Positions 1 to 6,379 are shown, numbered from the stretch's first letter. The stretch is DNA of 6,379 nt from Bacteroidia bacterium (GCA_016763665.1 JAESTI010000001.1:1-6379); one strand, 5' to 3'. Made by a program: numbers and translations. The notes: generated from the sequence alone by a model not told the origin.

Positions 1-407
1 ACGCCTACAACTGAACCCTGCATTTTCAGCAAATGTGGCAAAGCGATCTTGGTACAATGTACAGTTCCCCAAAAATTGATGTCCATCAATTTTTTAATAA
101 CTGCAATTTCTGTATCCGCAAAAATGGATCTCATAGAAATTCCTGCGTTGTTTATTAGCACATCAATCTGATTGAAATACTCAATGGTTGTATCCATAAG
201 TTTTTGGCAATCTTCTTCCTTTGATACATCTGTTTGAACCGCCAGAGCCTGACCTTTACCAATCTTTATGTCATCTACGATATCATTCAGTTTTTCAATA
301 TTTCGAGCAGCCAAAACAACAATAGCACCTTCTTTAGCAAATTTCATGGCGCAAGCTTGGCCTATTCCTGATGAAGCTCCTGTAATTATGACTACTTTAT
401 CTTTCAC
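1..407 (-). CDS. Short-chain dehydrogenase/reductase (SDR), N-terminal 135 residues, cut by window edge
   Basis: This is the NAD(P)-binding half of a classical SDR oxidoreductase, probably cytoplasmic. Seen from the start: a beta strand leading into the glycine-rich cofactor motif TGASSGIG (about residues 9-16), an Arg after the second strand (LAARN) that often favours NADP, a TDVS motif (Asp near the adenine ring), the structural LINNAG motif, and a DINFWGT segment with the conserved helix-4 Asn. The catalytic Ser and the YxxxK motif lie beyond base 1, so activity and substrate cannot be judged. The start is GTG at 405-407, placed directly after the TAA of the thioredoxin-fold gene and in the same frame. 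The first in-frame ATG lies after the glycine motif and would destroy the fold, so GTG is the only sensible start. The gene probably depends on translation of the upstream gene. The family call is firm; the substrate is unknown. Confidence 0.9.
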   Translation of the reverse strand, partial: MKDKVVIITGASSGIGQACAMKFAKEGAIVVLAARNIEKLNDIVDDIKIGKGQALAVQTDVSKEEDCQKLMDTTIEYFNQIDVLINNAGISMRSIFADTEIAVIKKLMDINFWGTVHCTKIALPHLLKMQGSVVG

Positions 408-932
408 TTATTTCCATTTTATGGAGCAACCTGCAGCTTGCGTATTATTATTAGCAATATTTTGACCATTCAAAACTGCTTCAATTGCATTTTCTACATA
501 TTTCTCATTAACGGATTTTGATTCCATGCAGTTATCGTCTATTGCACCATGATATACCAATTGTTGATTTGCATCGAACAAAAGAGTCTCTGGAGTTCTC
601 TCTGCCCCAAATGCCTTTGCAATTTCCTGTGTTTCATCAAACAAATATGGAAACTTTAAATTCAATTGTTGGGAAAGGTTTTTCATGTTCTCAAAAGAAT
701 CCTGGGGGTATTTTATAACATCATTGGAACTGATCATTGCCATTTTAAAGCTCTCATTTGAAAAATTCGTATACAGATCATTAATTCTTTGATGATTTGC
801 CACTACATACGGACAATGGTTGCAACCAAATATTATTAACGAGCATTGAGTATCGTCAAAGTAATTGTTAGCATAATTTTGTCCATCAACTGATGGAAGG
901 TCGAAACTTGAAATTATATCTCCAATATTCAT
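408..932 (-). CDS. Thioredoxin-fold / AhpC-TSA-like redox protein
   Basis: This 174-residue protein has no signal peptide or lipobox, so it is probably cytoplasmic. It opens with a redoxin-type segment (IGDIISSFDLPSVDG) and a beta strand ending in the redox motif C37-NH-C40 followed by PYV, which is typical of a widespread thioredoxin-family group in Bacteroidota and cyanobacteria. A TP pair at 113-114 is the expected cis-proline loop next to the active site. The following strand (ETLLFDANQQLVYHGAIDDN) is also typical, as is the C-terminal GCSIKW tail with Cys169. Likely role: a thiol-disulfide reductase or peroxiredoxin-like protein; the true substrate is unknown. The ATG at 930-932 overlaps the TGA of msrA as ATGA, which suggests translational coupling. 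The stop abuts the GTG of the SDR gene. If the upstream msrA stop is real, ribosomes would terminate about 370 bases before this start and coupling would be weakened. Confidence 0.88.
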   Translation of the reverse strand: MNIGDIISSFDLPSVDGQNYANNYFDDTQCSLIIFGCNHCPYVVANHQRINDLYTNFSNESFKMAMISSNDVIKYPQDSFENMKNLSQQLNLKFPYLFDETQEIAKAFGAERTPETLLFDANQQLVYHGAIDDNCMESKSVNEKYVENAIEAVLNGQNIANNNTQAAGCSIKWK

Positions 933-1591
933 TGTTGTTTTAGTTTTTCTCTAAATTTTTTCTTGAATTTTTCGAGTTTCGGTTTAATTACCATCGTACA
1001 ATATGGCAGTTCCGAATTTAAACTGAAATAATCCTGGTGATTATCATCGGCTTTATAGAATTTAGAAACAGAAGTTATCTCAGTAACAATTGGTGCACTC
1101 CATTCTCCTGATTCATTGGCAGCTTCTAAGGATTTTTGAGCAATTTCCTTTTGTTGCTCACTGTGATAAAATATTGCTGACCGATATTGTGTTCCAACAT
1201 CATTTCCTTGTCTGTTAAGAGTTGTCGGATCATGAGTTGCCCAAAAAGCTTCAAGCAATTCAGCATAACTGATCTTTTCAGGATCAAATGTTATTTGACA
1301 AACTTAAGCGTGGCCAGTAGTACCTGTACAAATTTGCCTGTATGAGGGATTGTCCACATTTCCCCCAGAGAAACCGGACTCTACTGTCTCTACTCCTTCC
1401 AAGGTTTCATAAACAGCTTCTACGCACCAGAAACATCCTGAACCTAAAGTTGCTACTTCAAACCCAGTAACACCATCTAAATTTTTATTATCATCCACAA
1501 TTAAATCTTGGTTATTTTTTTGTGCGCATGAAGATAAAATGTTTATCAATAAAAGAAAAACAAATAAGGATTTTGAAAGAATTTTGTTCAA
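929..1591 (-). pseudogene. msrA: Peptide methionine sulfoxide reductase MsrA, lipoprotein type, interrupted by in-frame TAA
   Basis: MsrA reduces methionine-S-sulfoxide in proteins. Read through the stop, the frame gives 220 residues, a normal length for an exported MsrA. Residues 1-22 form a lipoprotein signal with lipobox LSSC (Cys22), so the protein would be anchored outside the cytoplasmic membrane. The active site GCFWC holds catalytic Cys53 and Cys56. Next come the conserved [21 protein letters not shown] and, after the stop, VCQITFDPEKIS, AFWATHDPTT, GNDVGTQYRSAIFY and PYC near the end. Codon 96 is TAA (1304-1306) where family members have Glu of the GHAE motif (Glu94 in E. coli MsrA, a catalytic residue). 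Both halves are otherwise intact and in the same frame, so one G-to-T change explains it. The lesion could be genuine inactivation, very recent, or a sequence error. The downstream half has no plausible restart codon near the break. The start is TTG at 1589-1591, 12 bases after the EEP stop; no ATG is available. Confidence 0.9.
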
Positions 1592-1603
1592 TTGTAATTT
1601 TGA

Positions 1604-2815
1604 TTAGTTATGGAAATAGGTGAGCCTTTTACTCCATGATTCCTTTCCGTCTGTAATATGGATGAAATAAAGGCCAGTGTTCACATTTTCGGGAAGTGTT
1701 AAAGTTGTACTCGAATATCCAGGTTGAACATTGTTAGTTTGTGATTTTATCAATGAACCACTCATAGAGAAAACGCTTGTAATTATTGCCTTATTCTCTC
1801 TCGAGTTAAAATTTAGTTGTACTTGATTGTTATTAACACTGTAAGAAATTTTAAAACCCTCTTGAGTAGTTGACAAAGTTTCAATTCCAGTCAGGTTTTT
1901 AGCCGTTTCAATTTCCATATATATTGGTAAATGATCAGACATTATGTGAAGTGCATCTGCAACAGTTGTTGTAACTGCAGAAGTACTGGTTATAGTACTA
2001 TTAAAAATATTGCCATCATTTCCAATGGATTGGTAGGAGTTCGCAATATAATTGAGATCATTATCAGTGTATAATATATCACCTGTTGTAAAGATGATGT
2101 CAAACCTGTCATCCATGCCACCGGTCGCCCCTCCATCTCCCAAACTCGTGGTTCTTGTACTTTGCGTATGTATACTGGCGTACGTGCTGTTATTGTTCCA
2201 ATCATTTGGTGAATTTAACGGATCATAAATTACAGTATTCCCTGAATCTGTTAAATATGTATATGCAGGTTCCTTTCCTGAATAGAAGTTAAAATCACCC
2301 CCTATTAAAATGTTTTCACCATTTGTTTGATTATCGATGTAATCCATTAGATCATGTGCCTCACCCAATCTTGTTTTTTCGTTGTCTGAAGAGTTTCCTG
2401 CCTTTAAATGCAGGGAATAAATGTTTAAATATACTGTATCATTAGTTGTAGCAAGATTTGGATCATTCAGAAACACTTTATAATGATTGATAATTCGTAG
2501 CGAGGTGTATATTTCTTCCTGACTGTGTAAGATTATCTTTTCTTTATTGTAAAACAACATGTTATCTGTATCCGTTCCGTTAGTAAAGGTTGCTCGTTTG
2601 TAGTTAGAATTTAATGCATTGGCAAGGATATCATTAGCACCATCAACATCTTTTAATTCATTCACAGCAAGTAAATCAGGTTTTACATGATCGAGAATAA
2701 TTTTTAGCTCATCAATTCGATCAGGATTGGTTCCTGGGAAATTTAGCAAATTATAGAACATAACCCGCAGCGTATCTTTTCCATAACTAACCTGAGTAGA
2801 TATGATAAGAAACAA
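1604..2815 (-). CDS. Secreted EEP-family nuclease/phosphatase with T9SS-like sorting tail; start uncertain
   Basis: Endonuclease/exonuclease/phosphatase fold, a metal-dependent phosphodiesterase family. Numbered from TTG at 2815, the expected active-site set is complete: N22 (FYNLLNF), E53 (VNELKD), H136 (SLHLKAG), D174 and N176 (GGDFN), D239 (RFDIIF) and the SDH motif with D294-H295. Residues from about 320 to 403 form a beta-rich tail resembling the T9SS type A sorting domain (GLYFIHITDG, then KRLTYFHN), although the usual YPNP opening is absent. It is therefore likely exported through the outer membrane and acts on extracellular DNA, nucleotides or phosphoesters; the substrate is not determinable. 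The TTG start leaves only a stub of a signal peptide. The frame stays open upstream to a stop at 2879-2881 and encodes RGKVFLASLFLFLI, an excellent Sec signal, but that stretch contains no ATG, GTG or TTG. An ATA at 2855-2857 is one candidate start. It is probably the first gene of the cluster continuing to msrA. Confidence 0.87.
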   Translation of the reverse strand: MFLIISTQVSYGKDTLRVMFYNLLNFPGTNPDRIDELKIILDHVKPDLLAVNELKDVDGANDILANALNSNYKRATFTNGTDTDNMLFYNKEKIILHSQEEIYTSLRIINHYKVFLNDPNLATTNDTVYLNIYSLHLKAGNSSDNEKTRLGEAHDLMDYIDNQTNGENILIGGDFNFYSGKEPAYTYLTDSGNTVIYDPLNSPNDWNNNSTYASIHTQSTRTTSLGDGGATGGMDDRFDIIFTTGDILYTDNDLNYIANSYQSIGNDGNIFNSTITSTSAVTTTVADALHIMSDHLPIYMEIETAKNLTGIETLSTTQEGFKISYSVNNNQVQLNFNSRENKAIITSVFSMSGSLIKSQTNNVQPGYSSTTLTLPENVNTGLYFIHITDGKESWSKRLTYFHN

Positions 2816-2847
2816 AAAGAGGGAAGCTAAAAATACCTTCCCTCTTT
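2804..2847 (-). terminator. Intrinsic terminator hairpin after the large T9SS protein gene
   Basis: Arms at 2837-2847 and 2816-2826 are perfect 11-base complements (AAAGAGGGAAG and CTTCCCTCTTT) around a 10-base loop. On the minus strand the second arm runs into a T-rich stretch (TTTTTGTTTCTT), the layout of a Rho-independent terminator. It begins 38 bases after the stop codon of the 1118-residue protein gene. The stem overlaps the open frame that appears to encode the EEP signal peptide, so it may act as a partial terminator or as a structured leader for the next gene. In the opposite direction the T tract is weaker, though some bidirectional function is possible. Confidence 0.75.
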
Positions 2848-2884
2848 GTAAAACTATTTTTGATCTGGTCTCGATAATTTAAAA

Positions 2885-5800
2885 TTAGTTTATGATAATT
2901 TTCTTTAAACCAACACCTTGTTCATTGGTAAGTTTTATCCAATAAATTCCTTTTGGTAAATTTTCAAAAGCAATTTCTTTAGTAATCATTCCTGTTTTAT
3001 CGATCTTATCGTAATACACAGATTGTCCAATATAATCATACACAATTATATCTGTTTTACTTTCAAGCCTCACTTCTAAAGTGAAAGAGCCATTAGATGG
3101 ATTTGGGTAAACTTTGAAGCCAACATTATTCATTGTTTCAAAAATACCGGTTCCAACATTTACAGTAACCTCCTCAATTGCCACACAATCATTTTCATCA
3201 GTGACTGTTACAGTGTATGTGTCAGCTTTTAAGCCAGTATTAGTGGCTGTATTCGCTCCATTAGACCATGAATAAGTATAGGCGCCAGTACCACCTGTAA
3301 CAGCAACACTTGCACTTCCATCAGCCGCGCCTGTAACTGATTCATTTGTTGAATCGGTGCTGATCACTATTGGGTTAGGTTCTGTAATAGTTACGTTACC
3401 TGTCGATACACAGTTATTATCATCCGTTACATCAACAGAATATGCAGCTGCACCTAAATCACTAATGGCTTGAGAAGTTGCAGTTGTATTCCACAAATAA
3501 GTATAAGCTCCGGTTCCTCCTGATGCTGTTACATCAGCATCACCATTGGAATCACCATTACATAGTACGTTAGTGCTGTTCATTGTAACAACCAAAGCAC
3601 TTGGTTCTCCAATTACAATAGAAGAATCATACCAGCAGCCATTATCATCCATAACCGTTGCAGTATATGTTCCGGCATCCAAGGAAGTAAGTTGCCAGGT
3701 ACTTTCCCCAGTTGACCATGAGTACATATAAGGAGTTACTCCACCCCATGCAGAAACTTCGGCAGTACCACTGCTTTCTCCGTTGCACATGGCATCAGTA
3801 CCGGTAATTGTTAGCATTAAAGCTTCAGGTTCATCTATCCATACTGTATCATATACCATACATATGTTATCATCGTATACCGTTACAACATAAGTTCCAA
3901 CATCTAATGAATCAACATCCCATGTTGTAGAACTATTGGACCATGAATACATGTAAGGAGAAACCCCGCCCCAAGCTGAAACTTCGGCACTTCCATCCAT
4001 ATCACCATTACAACTCACATCCCATGAATCGAGCCACAACTCTAGTAATTCCGGCTCTATAATAGTGAAATTAGCGTTGGTTTTACAGCCTATACTATCT
4101 CCAACACTTACGCTATAATTATCAGCAGTCAATCCTGAAATTAAATCTGTAGTTTCTGTTGTCGACCAATCATAAGTATATGGGCTAATTCCTGAAATGA
4201 TAGATACTGAAGCAACACCGTCATTATCCCCAAAACAAGCTAGATCATCATATAAAACTGCAAATTGAGGACCTCCAATATCATTTACTAAGAATGAAGT
4301 ATCTTCCCAACATCCATAAGCATCGGTAATGGTCAGATCATATGTTCCGGAAATTAACCCGGTTATAACATCTGTATTTTCCCCGGTTGACCAATCATAA
4401 ACATAAGGAGAATATCCTCCTGCTAAAGAAGCTATTTGCACAGACCCATCTGCCTGGTTACATTTTGCATCACTAATTGTAGCTACATAAGTAAAGGCTG
4501 ATACTTCATCAGCCACGGTAACTGTTGCTGAATCAGCACATCCACCGGCATCCCAAACCCAAACAGTATAATCTCCAGAAAAGAGGCTACTAATTGAAGA
4601 AGTTGTTTCTCCGGTACTCCACATATATGTATACGGTGTAGTACCTGATCCAATAGATTTTACTACCGCACTTCCAATCATATTAAAACATGTGTCGGGA
4701 TAACCCCTTACCAACATGTCTAATGAATCAGGACATGAGGGCGTTGTACAAGCTGTTTGAGTATGCTGATCAATATCTGTCCAATAATCTTGTCCATAGG
4801 CCATCCAATCATTAGAAGCATTTGCCCAATCAGATCTTCCTCTTGAAACAGTGTCTCTTCTAATTAATGTGTGCTCAACTGTAGAACCTGTATCTACAAC
4901 CCATTCTGTTCCTGGATCAACACCAACTACACCAATTATATCAAGCGTATCACAAAATCCTTTTATTAATAATACTGCATCATTTCCATTAAACCAAGTT
5001 ACATTATAATTGGAAGAACTATGAACAGTATCAGCAATACTTTGAATACTTGCAGAATCAGCACTGCCATTTGCGATCAAATAAGTATCATAAGAATCCA
5101 ACCATCCCTTCATAGTCATTACTCCTGTTGCAGAAGTATTTCCATTACCAAACAACATTACCCTAATTTCACTTAGGTCTACTTTCATATTATCCGGATT
5201 ATATATCTCCAAATATTTATTATTGGATGTTCCTTCACCGTATTCAGAAAAATAAGGGTAAGTACATGGAGTATTAGGAAAATCATCATCAGCAATATAT
5301 ATAGTAAGAATTGAATCCGTTCCAAACACTGCACTATTCGTAGCATTTTGAAGTTCTAAAATAATATTCATTGCATCATTCTTCGTAGATAATTCGTCCC
5401 AGTTGGAGTTGTCAATTAAATCAATTGCAACAGTTTGAGTAGCATTAGATCCACCCGGAAACGTAACAGCTTTAGAGCTGAAATTAAAATCCACACCATC
5501 TGTACCATTAGTAAAAGCACCAAGTACTAAGTCTACTGTAGTAGCACCTGCATCCGGGTTAACCATAGTTAAGTTAACGAAAACCGAATCTTTACCTTCA
5601 GAAACATATTGCCAGCTAGTTGTAAATGAAATTAATGGACTATTAAGACCGCCACAAGAATCACTTGAATGAAATCCTAAGTAGGTGGTAACATCCTGTG
5701 AATACACATCCCACTCATTCTGAGATACTGTCCAATCTTTAGTTCCATTGCTAACCGACTTCATTCTGACAAGAGTATATTCTTTGGTACTGCCTGTTCC

Positions 5801-6241
5801 GACAGCCCATTCAGTACCTGGATCTTGATCCCATACTCCAATTCTATCAATAGTATCTCCAGTGGCAGTTACAACAATAGCCAATCCATCATCTCCATTA
5901 AACCAGCATAATGATGAAGTAGTATCTGCTACATCTAAAATAGTTTGATTAGCACTTGAATTTGCAATAATGTATACATCACCCGGATCTATTGTACCAT
6001 TATATGTATAATCATAAACATTTCCCCCATTAGCTTGTCTTATAAAAGTGTAAGCACTGATATCTACAGTTGAAGACGTTGGATTAAAAACTTCAAGTAC
6101 CTTATTGTTTGATGAACCCTCAATATATTCCGAAAAGAAAATATCAGAACATTGCTGAGCATTGATCGTGCCTGAAATCACAATTGCACATACCAAAAGG
6201 CTCCATACCTTAATACTTTCAAATTTTACAGACTTTTTCAT
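2885..6241 (-). CDS. Large secreted T9SS cargo protein: two lamin-tail domains, Calx-beta-like domain, seven SprB-type repeats
   Basis: The 1118-residue protein is built entirely of binding or structural modules; I see no enzyme motif. A Sec signal peptide covers about residues 1-28 (KK near the start, cleavage after INA). Lamin-tail domain 1 spans about 31-197, opening with FFSEYIEGSSNNK. A Calx-beta-like domain spans about 205-320 with acidic runs (GTDGVDF, ADDD) that could bind calcium. Lamin-tail domain 2 spans about 326-499, opening with YFSEYGEGTSNNK. SprB-type repeats fill about 505-1030. The end is a T9SS type A sorting tail (about 1038-1118: FKVYPNPSNGSF, LPKGIYWIKL, then KKIIIN). 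It is probably exported and displayed on or released from the cell surface, with a role in adhesion, gliding or substrate binding; SprB repeats are named for the gliding adhesin of Flavobacterium. ATG at 6241 follows an A/T-rich leader without Shine-Dalgarno, normal for this phylum. It has its own promoter and terminator. Confidence 0.92.
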   Translation of the reverse strand: MKKSVKFESIKVWSLLVCAIVISGTINAQQCSDIFFSEYIEGSSNNKVLEVFNPTSSTVDISAYTFIRQANGGNVYDYTYNGTIDPGDVYIIANSSANQTILDVADTTSSLCWFNGDDGLAIVVTATGDTIDRIGVWDQDPGTEWAVGTGSTKEYTLVRMKSVSNGTKDWTVSQNEWDVYSQDVTTYLGFHSSDSCGGLNSPLISFTTSWQYVSEGKDSVFVNLTMVNPDAGATTVDLVLGAFTNGTDGVDFNFSSKAVTFPGGSNATQTVAIDLIDNSNWDELSTKNDAMNIILELQNATNSAVFGTDSILTIYIADDDFPNTPCTYPYFSEYGEGTSNNKYLEIYNPDNMKVDLSEIRVMLFGNGNTSATGVMTMKGWLDSYDTYLIANGSADSASIQSIADTVHSSSNYNVTWFNGNDAVLLIKGFCDTLDIIGVVGVDPGTEWVVDTGSTVEHTLIRRDTVSRGRSDWANASNDWMAYGQDYWTDIDQHTQTACTTPSCPDSLDMLVRGYPDTCFNMIGSAVVKSIGSGTTPYTYMWSTGETTSSISSLFSGDYTVWVWDAGGCADSATVTVADEVSAFTYVATISDAKCNQADGSVQIASLAGGYSPYVYDWSTGENTDVITGLISGTYDLTITDAYGCWEDTSFLVNDIGGPQFAVLYDDLACFGDNDGVASVSIISGISPYTYDWSTTETTDLISGLTADNYSVSVGDSIGCKTNANFTIIEPELLELWLDSWDVSCNGDMDGSAEVSAWGGVSPYMYSWSNSSTTWDVDSLDVGTYVVTVYDDNICMVYDTVWIDEPEALMLTITGTDAMCNGESSGTAEVSAWGGVTPYMYSWSTGESTWQLTSLDAGTYTATVMDDNGCWYDSSIVIGEPSALVVTMNSTNVLCNGDSNGDADVTASGGTGAYTYLWNTTATSQAISDLGAAAYSVDVTDDNNCVSTGNVTITEPNPIVISTDSTNESVTGAADGSASVAVTGGTGAYTYSWSNGANTATNTGLKADTYTVTVTDENDCVAIEEVTVNVGTGIFETMNNVGFKVYPNPSNGSFTLEVRLESKTDIIVYDYIGQSVYYDKIDKTGMITKEIAFENLPKGIYWIKLTNEQGVGLKKIIIN
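3152..4729 (-). repeat. Seven tandem SprB-type repeats of 75 codons (225 bp)
   Basis: Each unit follows the plan: strand, xxCNG..DG, xxVxxxGGxxPYxYxWS, TxxxxxLxxGxYxVxVxDxxxC, xxxxxxxxEP. First-position cysteines fall at residues 518, 594, 669, 744, 819 and 894; second-position cysteines at 568, 644, 719, 794, 869, 944 and 1019. The pair is always 50 residues apart and the period is 75 residues, except 76 between the first two units. This fits one disulfide per repeat in an exported Ig-like fold. Units 4 and 5 are most alike (about 40 of 75 residues by eye, with AEVSAWGGV shared). Their DNA keeps GAAACTTCGGCA on the + strand at 3753 and 3978, exactly 225 bases apart, but has many synonymous changes, so the duplications are not very recent. 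Unit 7 lacks the first cysteine. Confidence 0.88.
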
Positions 6242-6277
6242 ACCAATTTAATTTTGAATTAAAAATGTGAGTAAAAA

Positions 6278-6312
6278 CAAAACTAAAGTTTTTTATCTTA
6301 ACTAAAAACAAA
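6278..6312 (-). promoter_or_regulatory. Bacteroidota-type promoter of the large T9SS protein gene
   Basis: On the minus strand TAGTTTTG (6278-6285) matches the Bacteroidota -7 consensus TAnnTTTG exactly. A TTTG (6309-6312) lies 23 bases upstream, at the long end of the accepted spacing for the -33 element. Transcription would start near 6271, giving a leader of about 30 bases before the ATG at 6241. The rest of the 138-base upstream region (6242-6379) is A/T-rich and holds no gene I can support. Confidence 0.5.
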
Positions 6313-6325
6313 TATTTCTATTTGT
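6308..6325. promoter_or_regulatory. 7-bp inverted repeat overlapping the -33 element; possible operator
   Basis: ACAAATA (6308-6314) and TATTTGT (6319-6325) are perfect inverted copies around a 4-base spacer. The right-hand end of the predicted -33 element of the large gene lies inside the left arm, a position where a bound regulator could control the promoter. The sequence is A/T-rich, so a chance palindrome is quite possible. Confidence 0.25.
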
Positions 6326-6379
6326 AATGTTTTGCATCTTTGCTGATAAATGGTTAAATTGTATATTCGTGCTTATGAT

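Noticed and set aside
268..465. Plus-strand open frame of 65 codons
   Set aside because: It lies opposite the SDR and thioredoxin-fold genes, both of which have clear family motifs; no recognisable protein features.
518..718. Plus-strand open frame of 66 codons
   Set aside because: Antisense to the thioredoxin-fold gene, no family motif.
929..1258. Downstream MsrA half as an independent gene from TTG at 1258
   Set aside because: The residues upstream of that TTG, back to the TAA, match MsrA in the same frame, so this is the second half of one interrupted gene rather than a separate gene.
1990..2205. Minus-strand open frame of 71 codons in another frame
   Set aside because: Overlaps the EEP catalytic region, whose own frame carries all active-site motifs.
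3546..3731. Plus-strand open frame of 61 codons
   Set aside because: Antisense to the SprB repeat array; its openness follows from repeat composition.
6350..6379. Possible divergent plus-strand gene start (ATG GTT AAA TTG ...) after CATCTTTGC at 6335-6343
   Set aside because: Only ten codons are visible, and the promoter-like site has a C for the first T and no TTG 17-23 bases upstream; too little to support.
1..6379. Alternative genetic code with TAA as sense codon, to explain the msrA stop
   Set aside because: TAA ends the EEP, thioredoxin-fold and large T9SS genes at sensible protein ends, so reassignment is not supported.

Overview
The window reads as a piece of a Bacteroidota chromosome, most likely a marine or environmental flavobacterium-like lineage. 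The evidence is the low GC content, two proteins ending in type IX secretion (T9SS) type-A-like sorting tails, a SprB-type repeat protein, a TAnnTTTG promoter motif, and start regions without Shine-Dalgarno sequences. All five recognisable genes lie on the minus strand, so the biological order runs from the right end of the window to the left.

Right part (2885-6379): a 138-base upstream region carries a good Bacteroidota-type promoter. It is followed by a 1118-residue secreted modular protein: signal peptide, lamin-tail domain, Calx-beta-like domain, second lamin-tail domain, seven SprB-type repeats in strict 75-residue register, and a T9SS tail. A perfect 11-bp stem followed by a T-rich run lies just after its stop codon and looks like an intrinsic terminator.

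Left part (1-2857): a tightly packed cluster. It holds an endonuclease/exonuclease/phosphatase (EEP) family secreted enzyme with a T9SS-like tail; a lipoprotein-type methionine sulfoxide reductase MsrA interrupted by an in-frame TAA at the position of the catalytic glutamate; a cytoplasmic thioredoxin-fold protein with a CNHC motif, coupled by an ATGA overlap; and the N-terminal part of a short-chain dehydrogenase/reductase starting directly after the previous stop. Gaps are 12, -4 and 0 bases, so this is very probably one transcription unit. MsrA and the thioredoxin-fold protein suggest a redox or oxidative-damage theme. The EEP nuclease and the lamin-tail protein are both predicted to be T9SS cargo and may act together outside the cell; that is inference from adjacency and from known lamin-tail/nuclease fusions.

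I found no RNA genes, CRISPR array, insertion sequence or phage genes. No clearly new biological system is evident. The points most worth a second look are the msrA nonsense codon at a catalytic residue, the EEP gene whose signal peptide appears to be encoded inside the upstream terminator hairpin without an ordinary start codon, and the last SprB repeat lacking one of its two conserved cysteines.
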